In this document: piece after piece, positions 19,155 to 27,936 of the stretch
Numbering within the stretch: position 1 is the first letter of the stretch
Layout of the letters: the number at the start of each line of letters is the position of its first letter
Assembly (NCBI GenBank): GCA_944320405.1
Contig: CALUHI010000010.1
Location: forward strand, 62,001-126,000
Source: an uncultured Eggerthellaceae bacterium
Lineage (GTDB): Bacteria > Actinomycetota > Coriobacteriia > Coriobacteriales > Eggerthellaceae
Direction: 5' to 3'
DNA length: 64,000 nt
Notes under the pieces: model-generated
What the model saw: the letters and a program-made list of their open reading frames with translations, nothing else
Databases searched by the model: none
Told to the model about the DNA's origin: nothing
Position numbers and translations under genes: made by a program

Positions 19155-20981
19155 ATGGCAAACAACGCACAAGAAGCAACGCACGATCCCACCCACATCA
19201 GGAACTTCTCCATCATTGCGCACATCGACCATGGCAAGTCCACGCTGTCGGACCGTGTGCTGGAAATGACGGGCACCGTTGCGAAGCGCGATATGAAAGA
19301 CCAGCTGCTCGATAGCATGGACATCGAGCGCGAGCGCGGCATCACCATCAAGAGCCAGGCAGTGCGTGTGGACTACACCGCTGATGACGGCCAGGTGTAT
19401 CAGTTCAATCTTATCGATACTCCTGGTCACGTTGACTTCACGTACGAAGTCAGCCGCAGCCTTGCCGCGTGCGAGGGCGCAGTTTTGGTGGTCGATGCGA
19501 CTCAGGGTGTTGAGGCGCAGACGGTTGCCAACGCGATGATGGCAATGAACGCCAACCTTGAGATCATTCCGCTGATCAACAAGATCGACCTGCCGTCGGC
19601 TGACCCTGACCGCTGCCGCGAGGAAATCGAGGACGGTCTTGCCATTCCCGCCGACGATGCAGTGCTTGCCAGCGGCAAGACGGGGGAGGGCGTCCATGAC
19701 CTGCTCGAGGCCGTCGTTTACAACATTCCGGCACCGACCGGAGAGGCTGACGCTCCCTTGCGCGCGCTCATCTTCGATTCGTATTTCGATGCGTATCGCG
19801 GCGTGGTTGCGCTTATCCGCGTGGTTGACGGCTCTATCCGCAAGGGCGACCGCATCCGCATGATCGCCACGGGCGTGAACGCGCTTGTCGAGGAGGTTGG
19901 CGCCCGCCGCCCGGCAGAGGTTCCCCTGGACTGTCTGTCTGTCGGCGAGGTTGGATACCTGGTCACCGGCTTGAAGGACGTGAGCCAGGTGAAGGTTGGC
20001 GACACCATCACTATGGCCGAAGGCGGCGTGTCCGAAGCGCTTCCAGGCTACCGTGAGGCAAAGCCCATGGTGTACACCGGCTTGTTCCCCATCGATTCCG
20101 ACCAGTACGAGCCGCTGAAAGAGGCGCTCGAGAAGCTCTCCCTCAACGACCCTGCGCTCATTTGGGAGCCCGAGACGTCCCATGCGTTAGGATTTGGCTT
20201 TCGCGTGGGCTTTTTGGGCCTGCTTCATATGGAGGTCATCAAGGAGCGCCTGGAGCGCGAGTTCGGCTTGGACCTGCTTGCCACCGCGCCGTCAGTGGAG
20301 TATCGCGTCCACCGTCAGGGCGGCGAGGTGCTTTCCATTCGCTCCCCGCAGGAAATGCCCGACCCTGGTGAGATCGATTTCATTGAGGAGCCTTACCTGA
20401 AGGCGAAGATCCTCATCCCGCCAGACTATGTGGGCGCGGTCATGGATCTTACCGTGCAGCGCCGTGGCGTGTTCACCACCATGAGCTACCTCAGCCAGAC
20501 TACGGTGGAGATGCTCTGGGAGATTCCGCTCTCCGAGCTCATCATGGACTACTTCGACAAGCTGAAGTCGTCCACCAAGGGTTACGCCAGCTTGGATTAC
20601 GAGTTCGAAGGGTACAAGCCTTCTGAGCTCGTCAAGCTTGACATTCTGCTGTCCGGCAAGCCCATTGACGCGCTTTCGTTCATCGTTCACAAGGACAAAG
20701 CGTATGATCGTGGACGTGTGCTGTGCGAGAAGCTCAAAGAGATCATCCCTCGCCAGATGTTCGAGGTTCCCATTCAGGCTGCCGTGGGCGGACGCGTGCT
20801 GTCTCGCCAGACAGTCAAGGCAAAGCGCAAGGACGTTTTGGCGAAGTGCTACGGCGGCGACATCAGCCGCAAGCGCAAGCTTCTGGAAAAGCAGAAGGCT
20901 GGCAAGAAGCGCATGAAGGCAATCGGCAACGTGGAAGTGCCGCAGGAAGCCTTCATGGCAATCCTCAAGGTAGACGACTAG
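19155..20981 (+). CDS. lepA: Elongation factor 4 (LepA)
   Basis: Ribosome-associated translational GTPase implicated in back-translocation and 30S biogenesis. The 608-residue protein has the G domain (AHIDHGKST near residue 21, DTPGH and NKIDLPSAD), EF-G-like domains II, III and V ([17 protein letters not shown]), and the LepA-specific C-terminal domain with the basic [20 protein letters not shown] stretch. I chose ATG 19155; an in-frame upstream start would add residues unlike the family. It leads a cluster with a small membrane protein, dus and hemW; lepA-hemW linkage is common. Confidence 0.96.
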   Translation: MANNAQEATHDPTHIRNFSIIAHIDHGKSTLSDRVLEMTGTVAKRDMKDQLLDSMDIERERGITIKSQAVRVDYTADDGQVYQFNLIDTPGHVDFTYEVSRSLAACEGAVLVVDATQGVEAQTVANAMMAMNANLEIIPLINKIDLPSADPDRCREEIEDGLAIPADDAVLASGKTGEGVHDLLEAVVYNIPAPTGEADAPLRALIFDSYFDAYRGVVALIRVVDGSIRKGDRIRMIATGVNALVEEVGARRPAEVPLDCLSVGEVGYLVTGLKDVSQVKVGDTITMAEGGVSEALPGYREAKPMVYTGLFPIDSDQYEPLKEALEKLSLNDPALIWEPETSHALGFGFRVGFLGLLHMEVIKERLEREFGLDLLATAPSVEYRVHRQGGEVLSIRSPQEMPDPGEIDFIEEPYLKAKILIPPDYVGAVMDLTVQRRGVFTTMSYLSQTTVEMLWEIPLSELIMDYFDKLKSSTKGYASLDYEFEGYKPSELVKLDILLSGKPIDALSFIVHKDKAYDRGRVLCEKLKEIIPRQMFEVPIQAAVGGRVLSRQTVKAKRKDVLAKCYGGDISRKRKLLEKQKAGKKRMKAIGNVEVPQEAFMAILKVDD

Positions 20982-20999
20982 GCGGAAAGGCGAGTGGGC

Positions 21000-21197
21000 A
21001 TGGCTCGAAACAACGAGGAATACAACTGGCTCGACGATCCGTTCGACGAGAAGAAGGCCGCCAAAGAGCAGCAGCAAGCGGGCATGAGCAGCCGTTCGAA
21101 GTTGTTCGTCGGCATTGGCTGCCTTGCCGTCATTGTTGTGATCGCGCTTATGGTGTTCATCGGCGTCGGCGCGCTTGGCGCGTTCATGGCCGCCTAG
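21000..21197 (+). CDS. Small single-pass membrane protein, unknown function
   Basis: A 65-residue product with a hydrophilic, acidic N-terminus (EYNWLDDPFDEKKAAKEQQQ) and one transmembrane segment at about residues 36-60. ATG 21000 has GGAAAGG 9 bases upstream; the in-frame GTG two codons earlier is too close to it. It lies 18 bases after lepA and 22 before dus, clearly in the same transcript. No domain is recognised. The WLDDPFDEKK motif might serve as a contact site, but this is only a guess. Confidence 0.7.
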   Translation: MARNNEEYNWLDDPFDEKKAAKEQQQAGMSSRSKLFVGIGCLAVIVVIALMVFIGVGALGAFMAA

Positions 21198-21219
21198 GGT
21201 TTGACGGGCTCTTGCTGCG

Positions 21220-22197
21220 ATGGAAGATTTCTTCGCATGCCATAAGCTTCTTTTGGCACCAATGGCTGGCGTGTCCGACGAGGCGTTCCGCACGCTTTGC
21301 CGCGAGCAGGGAGCCGATCTCACGTACACCGAGATGGTCTCTGCCAAAGGCCTTTCTTACGCCAATGAGAAAACGCGCCATCTTCTTCATTTAGCCGAGG
21401 GCGAGGATCAGGTTGCTGTGCAGCTGTTTGGTCACGAACCGGCCGTCATGGCCGATCAGGCGCGTTGGGTGGAGCAGGAGATGGGGGATGCGCTCGCATA
21501 CCTCGACATCAACATGGGATGCCCAGCACGTAAGATCGTGTCGAAAGGTGACGGTTCGGCGCTGATGAAAACGCCTGAGTTTGCAGCGGATATCGTCCGC
21601 GCAGTCTCCTCGGCAGTGGAGCATTCGGTAACGGTCAAGTTCCGTCGAGGCTGGGCCGAGGGTGACGAGACATGCGTGGAGTTCGCGCGGCGTATGGAAG
21701 ACGCGGGTGCTGCTGCCGTAACGGTCCATGGCCGTTACGCGCTTCAGCTCTACCGTGGACGCGCCGAGTGGGATGCCATTGCGCGCGTGAAGGAAGCCGT
21801 GTCGGTTCCCGTTGTGGGAAATGGTGATGTGAAATGCGGTGCCGATGCGGTTGCGCTAGTTGAGCAAACGAACTGTGATGCCGTTATGATAGCGCGTGCG
21901 GCCGAGGGCAATCCGTGGGTATTTGCCCAGTGCAAAGCTGCACTTCGCGGCGAGCCTGAACCTGCCAAGCCATCCATTCATGAGCGCATCGCAATGGCGC
22001 GCCGCCATGCCCGGTTGCTTGCACAGCGCGAAGGCCGCAACATCGTGCGGATGCGCAAGCACGCCATGTGGTACATGGCTGGCCTTCCGGGTGCCTCAGC
22101 TGCGCGAGCAAAGGTCAACTCATGCGTTTCCGTTGAGGATTTCGATCGCGTGTTCGACGAGTTGTTGGAGATCTCAGATGCCGCACGATTCGTATAA
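21220..22197 (+). CDS. dus: tRNA-dihydrouridine synthase (DusB-like)
   Basis: FMN enzyme that reduces uridine in tRNA D-loops. The 325-residue TIM-barrel protein has LAPMAGVSDEAFR near residue 12, the catalytic loop NMGCPARKIVSKGDG with Cys101, VHGRYALQLYRGRAEW near 167 and VVGNGDVKCGADA, followed by a helical RNA-binding domain. No clear Shine-Dalgarno precedes the ATG. Its last 20 bases overlap hemW. Confidence 0.93.
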   Translation: MEDFFACHKLLLAPMAGVSDEAFRTLCREQGADLTYTEMVSAKGLSYANEKTRHLLHLAEGEDQVAVQLFGHEPAVMADQARWVEQEMGDALAYLDINMGCPARKIVSKGDGSALMKTPEFAADIVRAVSSAVEHSVTVKFRRGWAEGDETCVEFARRMEDAGAAAVTVHGRYALQLYRGRAEWDAIARVKEAVSVPVVGNGDVKCGADAVALVEQTNCDAVMIARAAEGNPWVFAQCKAALRGEPEPAKPSIHERIAMARRHARLLAQREGRNIVRMRKHAMWYMAGLPGASAARAKVNSCVSVEDFDRVFDELLEISDAARFV

Positions 22198-23290
22198 GGC
22201 CCTGTATCTGCACATTCCGTTCTGCGTGAAGCGGTGCGGATACTGCGACTTCGCCACTCAAGCCGTTGCGCGCGATTCTTCACTGATCGACGAGCACGTT
22301 GAGGACTTGTGCCTGCAGATTCGCCGGAAGGCGAAAGAGGGCGAGTTGGGAGAGATCGAGACGGTTTACATCGGCGGCGGCACGCCGAGCCACATCGGAA
22401 TGTCGCGGCTCTCCATGCTGCTGTACACGCTTTCTCTGTCGATGCGGCTTGAGCCTGACGTTGAATGCACGATGGAAGCCAACCCTGAAAGCCTTGACGA
22501 GCGCATGGTGCGCGACATTTGGGCACTGGGTGTCAACCGGCTCTCAATCGGCGTTCAGAGCTTCGACGATGCGGTGCTTCAAACGCTTGGGCGCGCGCAT
22601 GATGCTGATGCCGCACGTAGGGCAATCGCGGTGGCGCAGGAGCGCTTCGATAACGTCAGCCTGGACCTGATGTGCGGTATTCCGGGTCAATCCGTTGAAA
22701 GCTTCGCCGCTTCGGTGGATGATGCGGTATGCCTTGGCGTGACTCATGTGAGTGTGTATCCGCTGACAATTGAACCGTTCACGCGGTTTGACAAAATGGT
22801 CGCGCGTGGCGAGCTTGAAGAGCCTGACGACGATGTCGAAGCTGAGCATATGGAAATTGCTGAACGGATCCTTGTTGAGGCCGGTTTTCATCGTTATGAA
22901 GTTGCCAGCTATGCCAAACCCGGTTTCGAGTGCCGGCACAACAAGGCGTACTGGACCGGTGTTCCGTATCTGGGATTGGGTCGCGCTGCTGCAACCATGA
23001 CGCAAAACGCCGAACGTCGCATGCGCGTCCAAGACGGCGTGGTTACCGATGACCTCGACCCACGTCAGATGGCGGCAGAGGACTTGATGCTGGGTATGCG
23101 CATGTCTGAGGGCGTGTCGCAAGAGCTAATCGACCGTGCTGCTGTACTGATCCCGCGTATGTCGGAAGTGGTCGACGATCTTGTGGATCGCGGCCTGGCC
23201 TTCCGTGACGGTGACCGCCTCAAACCCACCAAGCAAGGTTGGCTCTGCGGCAACGAACTCTACGGTGCCCTCCTCGACCTGGCTCCGTGA
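22178..23290 (+). CDS. hemW: Heme chaperone / radical SAM protein HemW
   Basis: Radical SAM family protein formerly annotated as oxygen-independent coproporphyrinogen oxidase; HemW proteins bind and deliver heme. The 370-residue product carries the HemW-type cluster motif C-x3-C-x2-C at Cys16, Cys20 and Cys23 in LHIPFCVKRCGYCDFA, then IGGGTPS, SIGVQSF and a HemW C-terminal domain. The HemN-specific N-terminal extension is absent. ATG 22178 is preceded by TTGGAG within dus. No other heme genes are nearby. Confidence 0.9.
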   Translation: MPHDSYKALYLHIPFCVKRCGYCDFATQAVARDSSLIDEHVEDLCLQIRRKAKEGELGEIETVYIGGGTPSHIGMSRLSMLLYTLSLSMRLEPDVECTMEANPESLDERMVRDIWALGVNRLSIGVQSFDDAVLQTLGRAHDADAARRAIAVAQERFDNVSLDLMCGIPGQSVESFAASVDDAVCLGVTHVSVYPLTIEPFTRFDKMVARGELEEPDDDVEAEHMEIAERILVEAGFHRYEVASYAKPGFECRHNKAYWTGVPYLGLGRAAATMTQNAERRMRVQDGVVTDDLDPRQMAAEDLMLGMRMSEGVSQELIDRAAVLIPRMSEVVDDLVDRGLAFRDGDRLKPTKQGWLCGNELYGALLDLAP

Positions 23291-23301
23291 TGTGAGGGGG
23301 G

Positions 23302-23366
23302 TGTGACGGGGGACGGTCCTTCTGTCACATTTGGATAATGTGACAGAAGGACCGTCCCCCGTCACA
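23302..23366. repeat. 29-bp perfect inverted repeat (REP-like hairpin)
   Basis: The arms at 23302-23330 and 23338-23366 are perfect complements over 29 bp around a 7-nt TTGGATA loop. The arm contains GGGGGACGGTCC and CTTCTGTCAC. Related GGGGACGGT...CTGTC palindromes are, from memory, scattered through many bacterial genomes and associated with REP-type elements and their tyrosine transposases; that link is not shown here. It lies 11 bases after hemW and could also terminate that transcript. Confidence 0.75.
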
Positions 23367-23403
23367 TCTTAAGTTTACGATTCCATGCAATTATGGCGAT
23401 TGG

Positions 23404-23433
23404 TTAGCACTCTCGACTTCAGGCTGCTAGAAT
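23404..23433 (+). promoter_or_regulatory. hrcA promoter with a degenerate CIRCE operator
   Basis: TTAGCACTC (23404-23412), nine bases, then GGCTGCTAG (23422-23430) matches CIRCE (TTAGCACTC-N9-GAGTGCTAA) perfectly on the left arm and 6 of 9 on the right. It covers the predicted promoter: the -10 TAGAAT is 23428-23433 and overlaps the right arm. This implies autoregulation by HrcA. Confidence 0.7.
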
Positions 23434-23516
23434 AGCCGTTTGATATGGAGGCGGTCCGTCTCGAGGGTCGTCTGCGACTTTGTTCATCGGCGAATGCAGA
23501 GATAGGAGGGAAGGCT

Positions 23517-24530
23517 GTGCTTTCGGATCGCAGGCAGCGGGTGCTCGCGGCACTTATCGAAGAATATGTCGCTCGCGCGCTTCCCGTAGGTTCGCGTACG
23601 CTGACCGAACGCTACCAGCTGGGGGTGAGTCCCGCTACGGTGCGCAATGAGCTCTCCGTGCTGGAAGACGACGGCTACATCACCCAGCCCCATACCTCCG
23701 CTGGACGTATTCCCACCGATTTTGGGTATCGAGCGTTCGTTGATGATCTTCTGAAAAGCGGTCTGGCTCCGGCTGACGACGACCGCTACCGCCGCGTTGC
23801 CGAGCAGATGCGCGGCACGGCATCCGAGCTTGACTCACTTCTCGAGCAAACCTCTTCTGCGCTTTCCCGCTTGACCGATTGCCTTTCAATCGTGTTGGCA
23901 CCTTCGGTGCTCAACATGCGCATCCGCCAGATCACGCTTGTGTCGCTCGCTCCGCAGCGTTCGCTTGTCGTGGTGGTTACCGAAGATGGCCAGGTGTTCA
24001 ATCGCCAGATGGATTTCGCTGAAGGAGTTTCTCCCGAAGACCTTGCAGCGGTTCAGCGCCTTTTGAACGAAGTACTGCTGGGAAAGACCATCCGTGAGGT
24101 GGAAGACGGCCTTGGCCGCGGTATGTACGAGGCGTTCCGCAGTCCGCTTGTGCGCATGGCGCTCGATGAAGTGCTTTCCTGCTTGCAGGAGGGCGACCTT
24201 TCGCGTGCGCACCGTCTAGGTGTAAGCTCGCTTCTCACCAAGCCGGAGTTCAGCCAGTCCGAATCGGTTGTTCCCGTTCTGAAGGCGCTCGAGGACAATA
24301 CCGTCCTCCTTCACATCTTCGACGATGCTGCGCGCTCCGGGGATGTTCCGTGCGTGCGCATTGGCAGTGAAAATGCTGCTGAGGGCCTTTCTGGCGTATC
24401 GGTTGTGGCAAGCAGTTACGGACGCGGCCCTTCCATGGGCGTGGTTGCGGTCATCGGCCCCACGCGCATGGACTATTCGAAGATCATCCAAGCGGTGCGC
24501 ATCGCGCGCAATGCGCTTGACGACATCTAA
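23517..24530 (+). CDS. hrcA: Heat-inducible transcription repressor HrcA
   Basis: Represses class I heat-shock genes by binding CIRCE, with GroEL as co-factor in known systems. The 337-residue protein has an N-terminal winged helix (YVARALPVGSRTLTERYQLG and SPATVRNELSVLEDDGYI), the conserved GRIPTDFGYRAFVD, and a GAF-like regulatory domain. GTG 23517 is chosen because AGGAGGG lies 6 bases upstream; an ATG at 23445 would add 24 unrelated residues. A CIRCE-like operator overlaps its promoter, and dnaJ follows, so HrcA probably controls itself and DnaJ. dnaK, grpE and groEL are not in the window. Confidence 0.94.
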   Translation: MLSDRRQRVLAALIEEYVARALPVGSRTLTERYQLGVSPATVRNELSVLEDDGYITQPHTSAGRIPTDFGYRAFVDDLLKSGLAPADDDRYRRVAEQMRGTASELDSLLEQTSSALSRLTDCLSIVLAPSVLNMRIRQITLVSLAPQRSLVVVVTEDGQVFNRQMDFAEGVSPEDLAAVQRLLNEVLLGKTIREVEDGLGRGMYEAFRSPLVRMALDEVLSCLQEGDLSRAHRLGVSSLLTKPEFSQSESVVPVLKALEDNTVLLHIFDDAARSGDVPCVRIGSENAAEGLSGVSVVASSYGRGPSMGVVAVIGPTRMDYSKIIQAVRIARNALDDI

Positions 24531-24608
24531 CGCGCTCAACCAAGAGCACTTATCTAGCAGGTATTCGTCCGCGCGATGCGGATGAGGTTCGAAAGGAAAC
24601 ACGGCCAC

Positions 24609-25739
24609 ATGGCGAAGGATCTGTATGAAATCTTGGGCGTCTCCAAGGACGCCACCGAAGCTGAGATCAAGAAGGCGTTTCGTCGCAAGGCGCGCGAGCT
24701 GCACCCTGATGTGAACAAGGCACCGGATGCGGAAGACCAGTTCAAAGAGCTCAACGAAGCCTACGATGTGCTTTCCGATCCGCAGAAGCGCAGCGCCTAC
24801 GATCGATTCGGAACCATCCCTGGCGCAGCAGGTGGCGGGAACCCCTATGGCGGCGGTTACGTGGATTTCGATGATTTGTTCGGCGGCATGGGCGACATCT
24901 TCAGCAGCTTCTTCGGCGGCGGTGCCGGTGGTGGACGCGCCCAGCAGCGTCGTGAAGGGCGCGACATGGGCGTGGGCCTGCGCCTGACGCTTGAGGAAGT
25001 GGCGAAGGGTGCGAAGAAAGAGATCGTCTACGATCGTCTTGCCCCGTGTCCGGATTGCGGCGGCACCGGTCTTGGCGAAGACGGCAAAGAGGTCACGTGT
25101 CCGGATTGCGGCGGTCGTGGTCGCGTTGTAACCGTTCAGCGCACGTTCTTGGGTGACATGCAGTCCTCTTCGACGTGCAAGACTTGCGGCGGTACCGGCA
25201 AGTCCATCCAGAACCCCTGCTCTGAATGCGACGGCCAGGGTCGTGTTCCCGATCGCCAGCGCGTGTCGGTTGAAGTGCCGGTTGGCATTCGCGACGGTCA
25301 GCAGCTGCGCCTTTCCGGTTTCGGCGAGGCGGGCATTCGTGGTGCCGCTTCGGGTGATCTTATCGTCACCTGCCGTATCCAGCCGCATGACTTTTTCGAG
25401 CGCGACGGCGACAACCTGCATGCTCGCGCCAACATTTCCATGGCGCAAGCTGCGCTGGGTGCCGAGATCACCATCGACGGAATCTTTGAGGACGAGGCCG
25501 TCAAGGTCCGCATTCCCGAGGGTTGCCAGAACGAGCAGGTGGTGCGCGTGAAGAACCACGGCATGCCGAAGTTCCGCAGCGATTCGCGTGGCGACCTGCT
25601 GGTGCATGTGAACGTGAGCATTCCCAAGAAGCTTTCCAAGAAGCAGCGCGAGATCCTGGAGGAGTTTGCGCACGAAATGGGAGAGGACGTCGCGCAGGCG
25701 CGCTCTCCTCTGCAGAAGCTTCGTGACGCATTCAACTAG
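24609..25739 (+). CDS. dnaJ: Chaperone DnaJ
   Basis: Hsp40 co-chaperone that delivers substrates to DnaK and stimulates its ATPase. The 376-residue type I protein has the J domain with HPD at 32-34, a Gly/Phe-rich region ([15 protein letters not shown]), a zinc domain with four CxxCxGxG-type repeats ([32 protein letters not shown]) and the C-terminal substrate-binding domain. GAAAGGAAA lies upstream of ATG 24609. It follows hrcA by 78 bases, the hrcA-dnaJ arrangement seen in many Gram-positives. Confidence 0.96.
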   Translation: MAKDLYEILGVSKDATEAEIKKAFRRKARELHPDVNKAPDAEDQFKELNEAYDVLSDPQKRSAYDRFGTIPGAAGGGNPYGGGYVDFDDLFGGMGDIFSSFFGGGAGGGRAQQRREGRDMGVGLRLTLEEVAKGAKKEIVYDRLAPCPDCGGTGLGEDGKEVTCPDCGGRGRVVTVQRTFLGDMQSSSTCKTCGGTGKSIQNPCSECDGQGRVPDRQRVSVEVPVGIRDGQQLRLSGFGEAGIRGAASGDLIVTCRIQPHDFFERDGDNLHARANISMAQAALGAEITIDGIFEDEAVKVRIPEGCQNEQVVRVKNHGMPKFRSDSRGDLLVHVNVSIPKKLSKKQREILEEFAHEMGEDVAQARSPLQKLRDAFN

Positions 25740-25765
25740 TTGCTTCTTGTTGAGAGGGTACACGA

Positions 25766-26644
25766 ATGTCGCTTCCTCGGTTTTTTCTTGATGAGCAGGT
25801 TCTTGGGGTTGAGACTGCGAGCGAGTTTCCTTTGCGGTTGTCGCGAGATGATGCCAAGCATGCCCGAGTGCTTCGGTTGAAGGCAGGAGAGCATGCAGCG
25901 GTCGTCGATGCTTCAAAGGATTACTTCGAGGTTGAGTTTGTTTCGTTTGACGGGGATCTCCCTGTTGTGAGCATTGCACGTCATCTTGATGCTCCTGATT
26001 ATGGGCCTCGCGTTGTTCTGTTCCAGGGGCTTGCTAAGGGTGACAAGATGGAGACTGTTATCAGGCACGCTACCGAGGTGGGCGTTTCGGGCTTCGTTCC
26101 CTTGGCTTGCAAACGATCGATCATGAAAATCGACCGGAAGAAGGCCGATTCTAAACGCGAACGTTGGCAGGCGATTGCAAAAAGCGCGGCGATGCAGTCG
26201 GGCCAGCCCGATATACCTGAGGTAATGGAACCATGTTCGGTTAAAGAAGCGTACTCGCTCCTATCTTCTTTTGACGCTGTGCTTGTATGCTGGGAGGAAG
26301 CTCCTGCTACCGCGGGGATCTCTCAGGCGCTTTCAGTCGTTTGCCAATCTACCGATGCGTCTTATCGTGCTTCGGTTGCTATTGTTGTGGGACCTGAGGG
26401 TGGGCTTGATGAATTAGAGGTGCAAGACCTGCTTGCATGCAATCCTCATGCGTGCCTTGTTACGCTAGGCCCCTCGATTCTTCGCACTGAAACGGCGGGT
26501 ATCGTTGCTCCTGCGCTTGTTTTATACGAGTTGGGCGGAATGGGGCGTCTCCACGCGCAGCGCGATGATGCCAAGATCGCAAGCGAACCGTATTTGACGC
26601 CAGACAGTCCAGTTTCTGCTTTTCACGATGAGGTACGGCTGTGA
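25766..26644 (+). CDS. rsmE: 16S rRNA (uracil-1498-N3)-methyltransferase
   Basis: SAM-dependent SPOUT-class enzyme that methylates U1498 of 16S rRNA. The 292-residue product has the N-terminal PUA-like region (RDDAKHARVLRLKAGE near 29) and a C-terminal trefoil knot with VVGPEGGLDELE near 208 and TLGPSILRTETA. GAGAGGG precedes the ATG. The stop overlaps the GTG of mtaB, and the dnaJ-rsmE-mtaB order is conserved in Firmicutes and actinobacteria. The 40-residue acidic tail after the knot is longer than usual. Confidence 0.93.
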   Translation: MSLPRFFLDEQVLGVETASEFPLRLSRDDAKHARVLRLKAGEHAAVVDASKDYFEVEFVSFDGDLPVVSIARHLDAPDYGPRVVLFQGLAKGDKMETVIRHATEVGVSGFVPLACKRSIMKIDRKKADSKRERWQAIAKSAAMQSGQPDIPEVMEPCSVKEAYSLLSSFDAVLVCWEEAPATAGISQALSVVCQSTDASYRASVAIVVGPEGGLDELEVQDLLACNPHACLVTLGPSILRTETAGIVAPALVLYELGGMGRLHAQRDDAKIASEPYLTPDSPVSAFHDEVRL

Positions 26645-27900
26645 GGTTTTCCGTCGTCAATCTTGGATGCAAGGTCAATCGGGTAGAGTCGGATGCTGCA
26701 TGCGCCCAACTTATTGCCGCTGGCGGAGAAGAAGGGGCACTTGAAGACGCCGATTTGATCGTGGTCAACACGTGCACCGTTACTGGTGAAGCCGAGAAGA
26801 AGACGCGCAAGGCAGTGCGCCATGCGTTGCGAACGAACAACTCCGCCCCTGTTGTCGTAACTGGTTGCGCTGCGGCGATTCGCCCTGAGGTGTTCGAGGA
26901 GATGTCTCCTCGCGTTTCCTGCGTTCCCAAAGCCATGCTTGAGGCGACGCTGGCCGAGCGCGCGAAAGAAATTGCCCCAGATGGGGCTATGCCTCATGAC
27001 AAAGAACCGGCGCTTCTGCGCATTGGCGGCGCGTTCCCCACGCGCGTGGGCGTGAAAGTGCAGGATGGCTGCAACAACGCGTGCACTTACTGCATCGTGC
27101 ATGTTGCGCGCGGACGCGCAACGAGCCGCGCAATCGACGAAGTCATAGGGGAGTGCATTGCGTATGCGCGCGCCGGCGTAAAAGAGATCGTGCTTACTGG
27201 GATCAACCTGGGGTCGTATCGTTTTGATACGACTGAAGGTCGAATGAGGTTGGCCGACCTCTTGCGTCGATTGCTTGATCAAACGACGCAGTATCTCGAT
27301 GATGCTGGCCATGCGTGTCGTTTCCGAATCTCATCCATCGAGCCGCGTGATGTTGATGACGACCTTATCGAGCTTCTTGCGCAGGCAGATGGCCGAGTCT
27401 GCCGGCACCTTCATCTTCCTCTGCAGGCGGGCAGCTCCAAGGTGCTTCGCGAAATGGCTCGGCCATACGATTCCGCGTACTTCATTGACCTGGTGGCCAA
27501 GCTTCGCGCCGCTGTTCCGATGCTTTCTCTGTCAACTGACATAATCGCCGGTTTCCCTGGTGAGACCGATGAAGAGTTCGCCGAAACGCTTTCGGTTGCT
27601 CGGATGTGCGCATTTTCTAAGATCCACGCTTTTCCGTATTCAATTCGGAAAGGAACGCCCGCCGCAGAGCGTTCTGATCAGATTCCACCTGAAGTCAAAG
27701 AGGCGCGTTCAACACAGCTGCGCTTGCTTGCCGATAAACTGCGTGCGGCAGACTTTGCAAGCCGCATCGGAACACGCGAACTCGTGCTGGTGGAGCAAAG
27801 CGGACGCGGCATGACGGAAAGCTACTACGAGATTGCTGTTCCTTTCGATGCGCCGTGCGGCGCGCTTGTCGACATGCCTTTGCCAACCATGCCGCTTTAA
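26641..27900 (+). CDS. mtaB: tRNA (t6A37) C2-methylthiotransferase MtaB
   Basis: Radical SAM enzyme that converts t6A37 to ms2t6A37 in tRNA. The 419-residue protein has the N-terminal methylthiotransferase domain with three cluster cysteines (NLGCKVNRVES, NTCTVTGEA, VTGCAA), and a radical SAM domain with C-x3-C-x2-C at 144, 148 and 151 (GCNNACTYCIVH). NLGCKVNRVES is the MtaB signature rather than MiaB or RimO. GTG start overlaps the rsmE stop. The C-terminal TRAM-like region is short. One of three methylthiotransferases in this window. Confidence 0.92.
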   Translation: MRFSVVNLGCKVNRVESDAACAQLIAAGGEEGALEDADLIVVNTCTVTGEAEKKTRKAVRHALRTNNSAPVVVTGCAAAIRPEVFEEMSPRVSCVPKAMLEATLAERAKEIAPDGAMPHDKEPALLRIGGAFPTRVGVKVQDGCNNACTYCIVHVARGRATSRAIDEVIGECIAYARAGVKEIVLTGINLGSYRFDTTEGRMRLADLLRRLLDQTTQYLDDAGHACRFRISSIEPRDVDDDLIELLAQADGRVCRHLHLPLQAGSSKVLREMARPYDSAYFIDLVAKLRAAVPMLSLSTDIIAGFPGETDEEFAETLSVARMCAFSKIHAFPYSIRKGTPAAERSDQIPPEVKEARSTQLRLLADKLRAADFASRIGTRELVLVEQSGRGMTESYYEIAVPFDAPCGALVDMPLPTMPL

Positions 27901-27924
27901 GGCCATTGCATCCAACAACCCTGC

Positions 27925-27930
27925 TACAAT
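27925..27930 (+). promoter_or_regulatory. -10 element of a probable leaderless phoH promoter
   Basis: TACAAT ends 6 bases before the phoH ATG and there is no ribosome-binding sequence in between, so transcription would start at the initiation codon. No convincing -35 is present. Confidence 0.4.
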
Positions 27931-27936
27931 GCAACT

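Noticed and set aside
23445-23516. Upstream ATG start for hrcA
   Set aside because: It would add 24 residues unlike HrcA and ignores the AGGAGGG just before GTG 23517.
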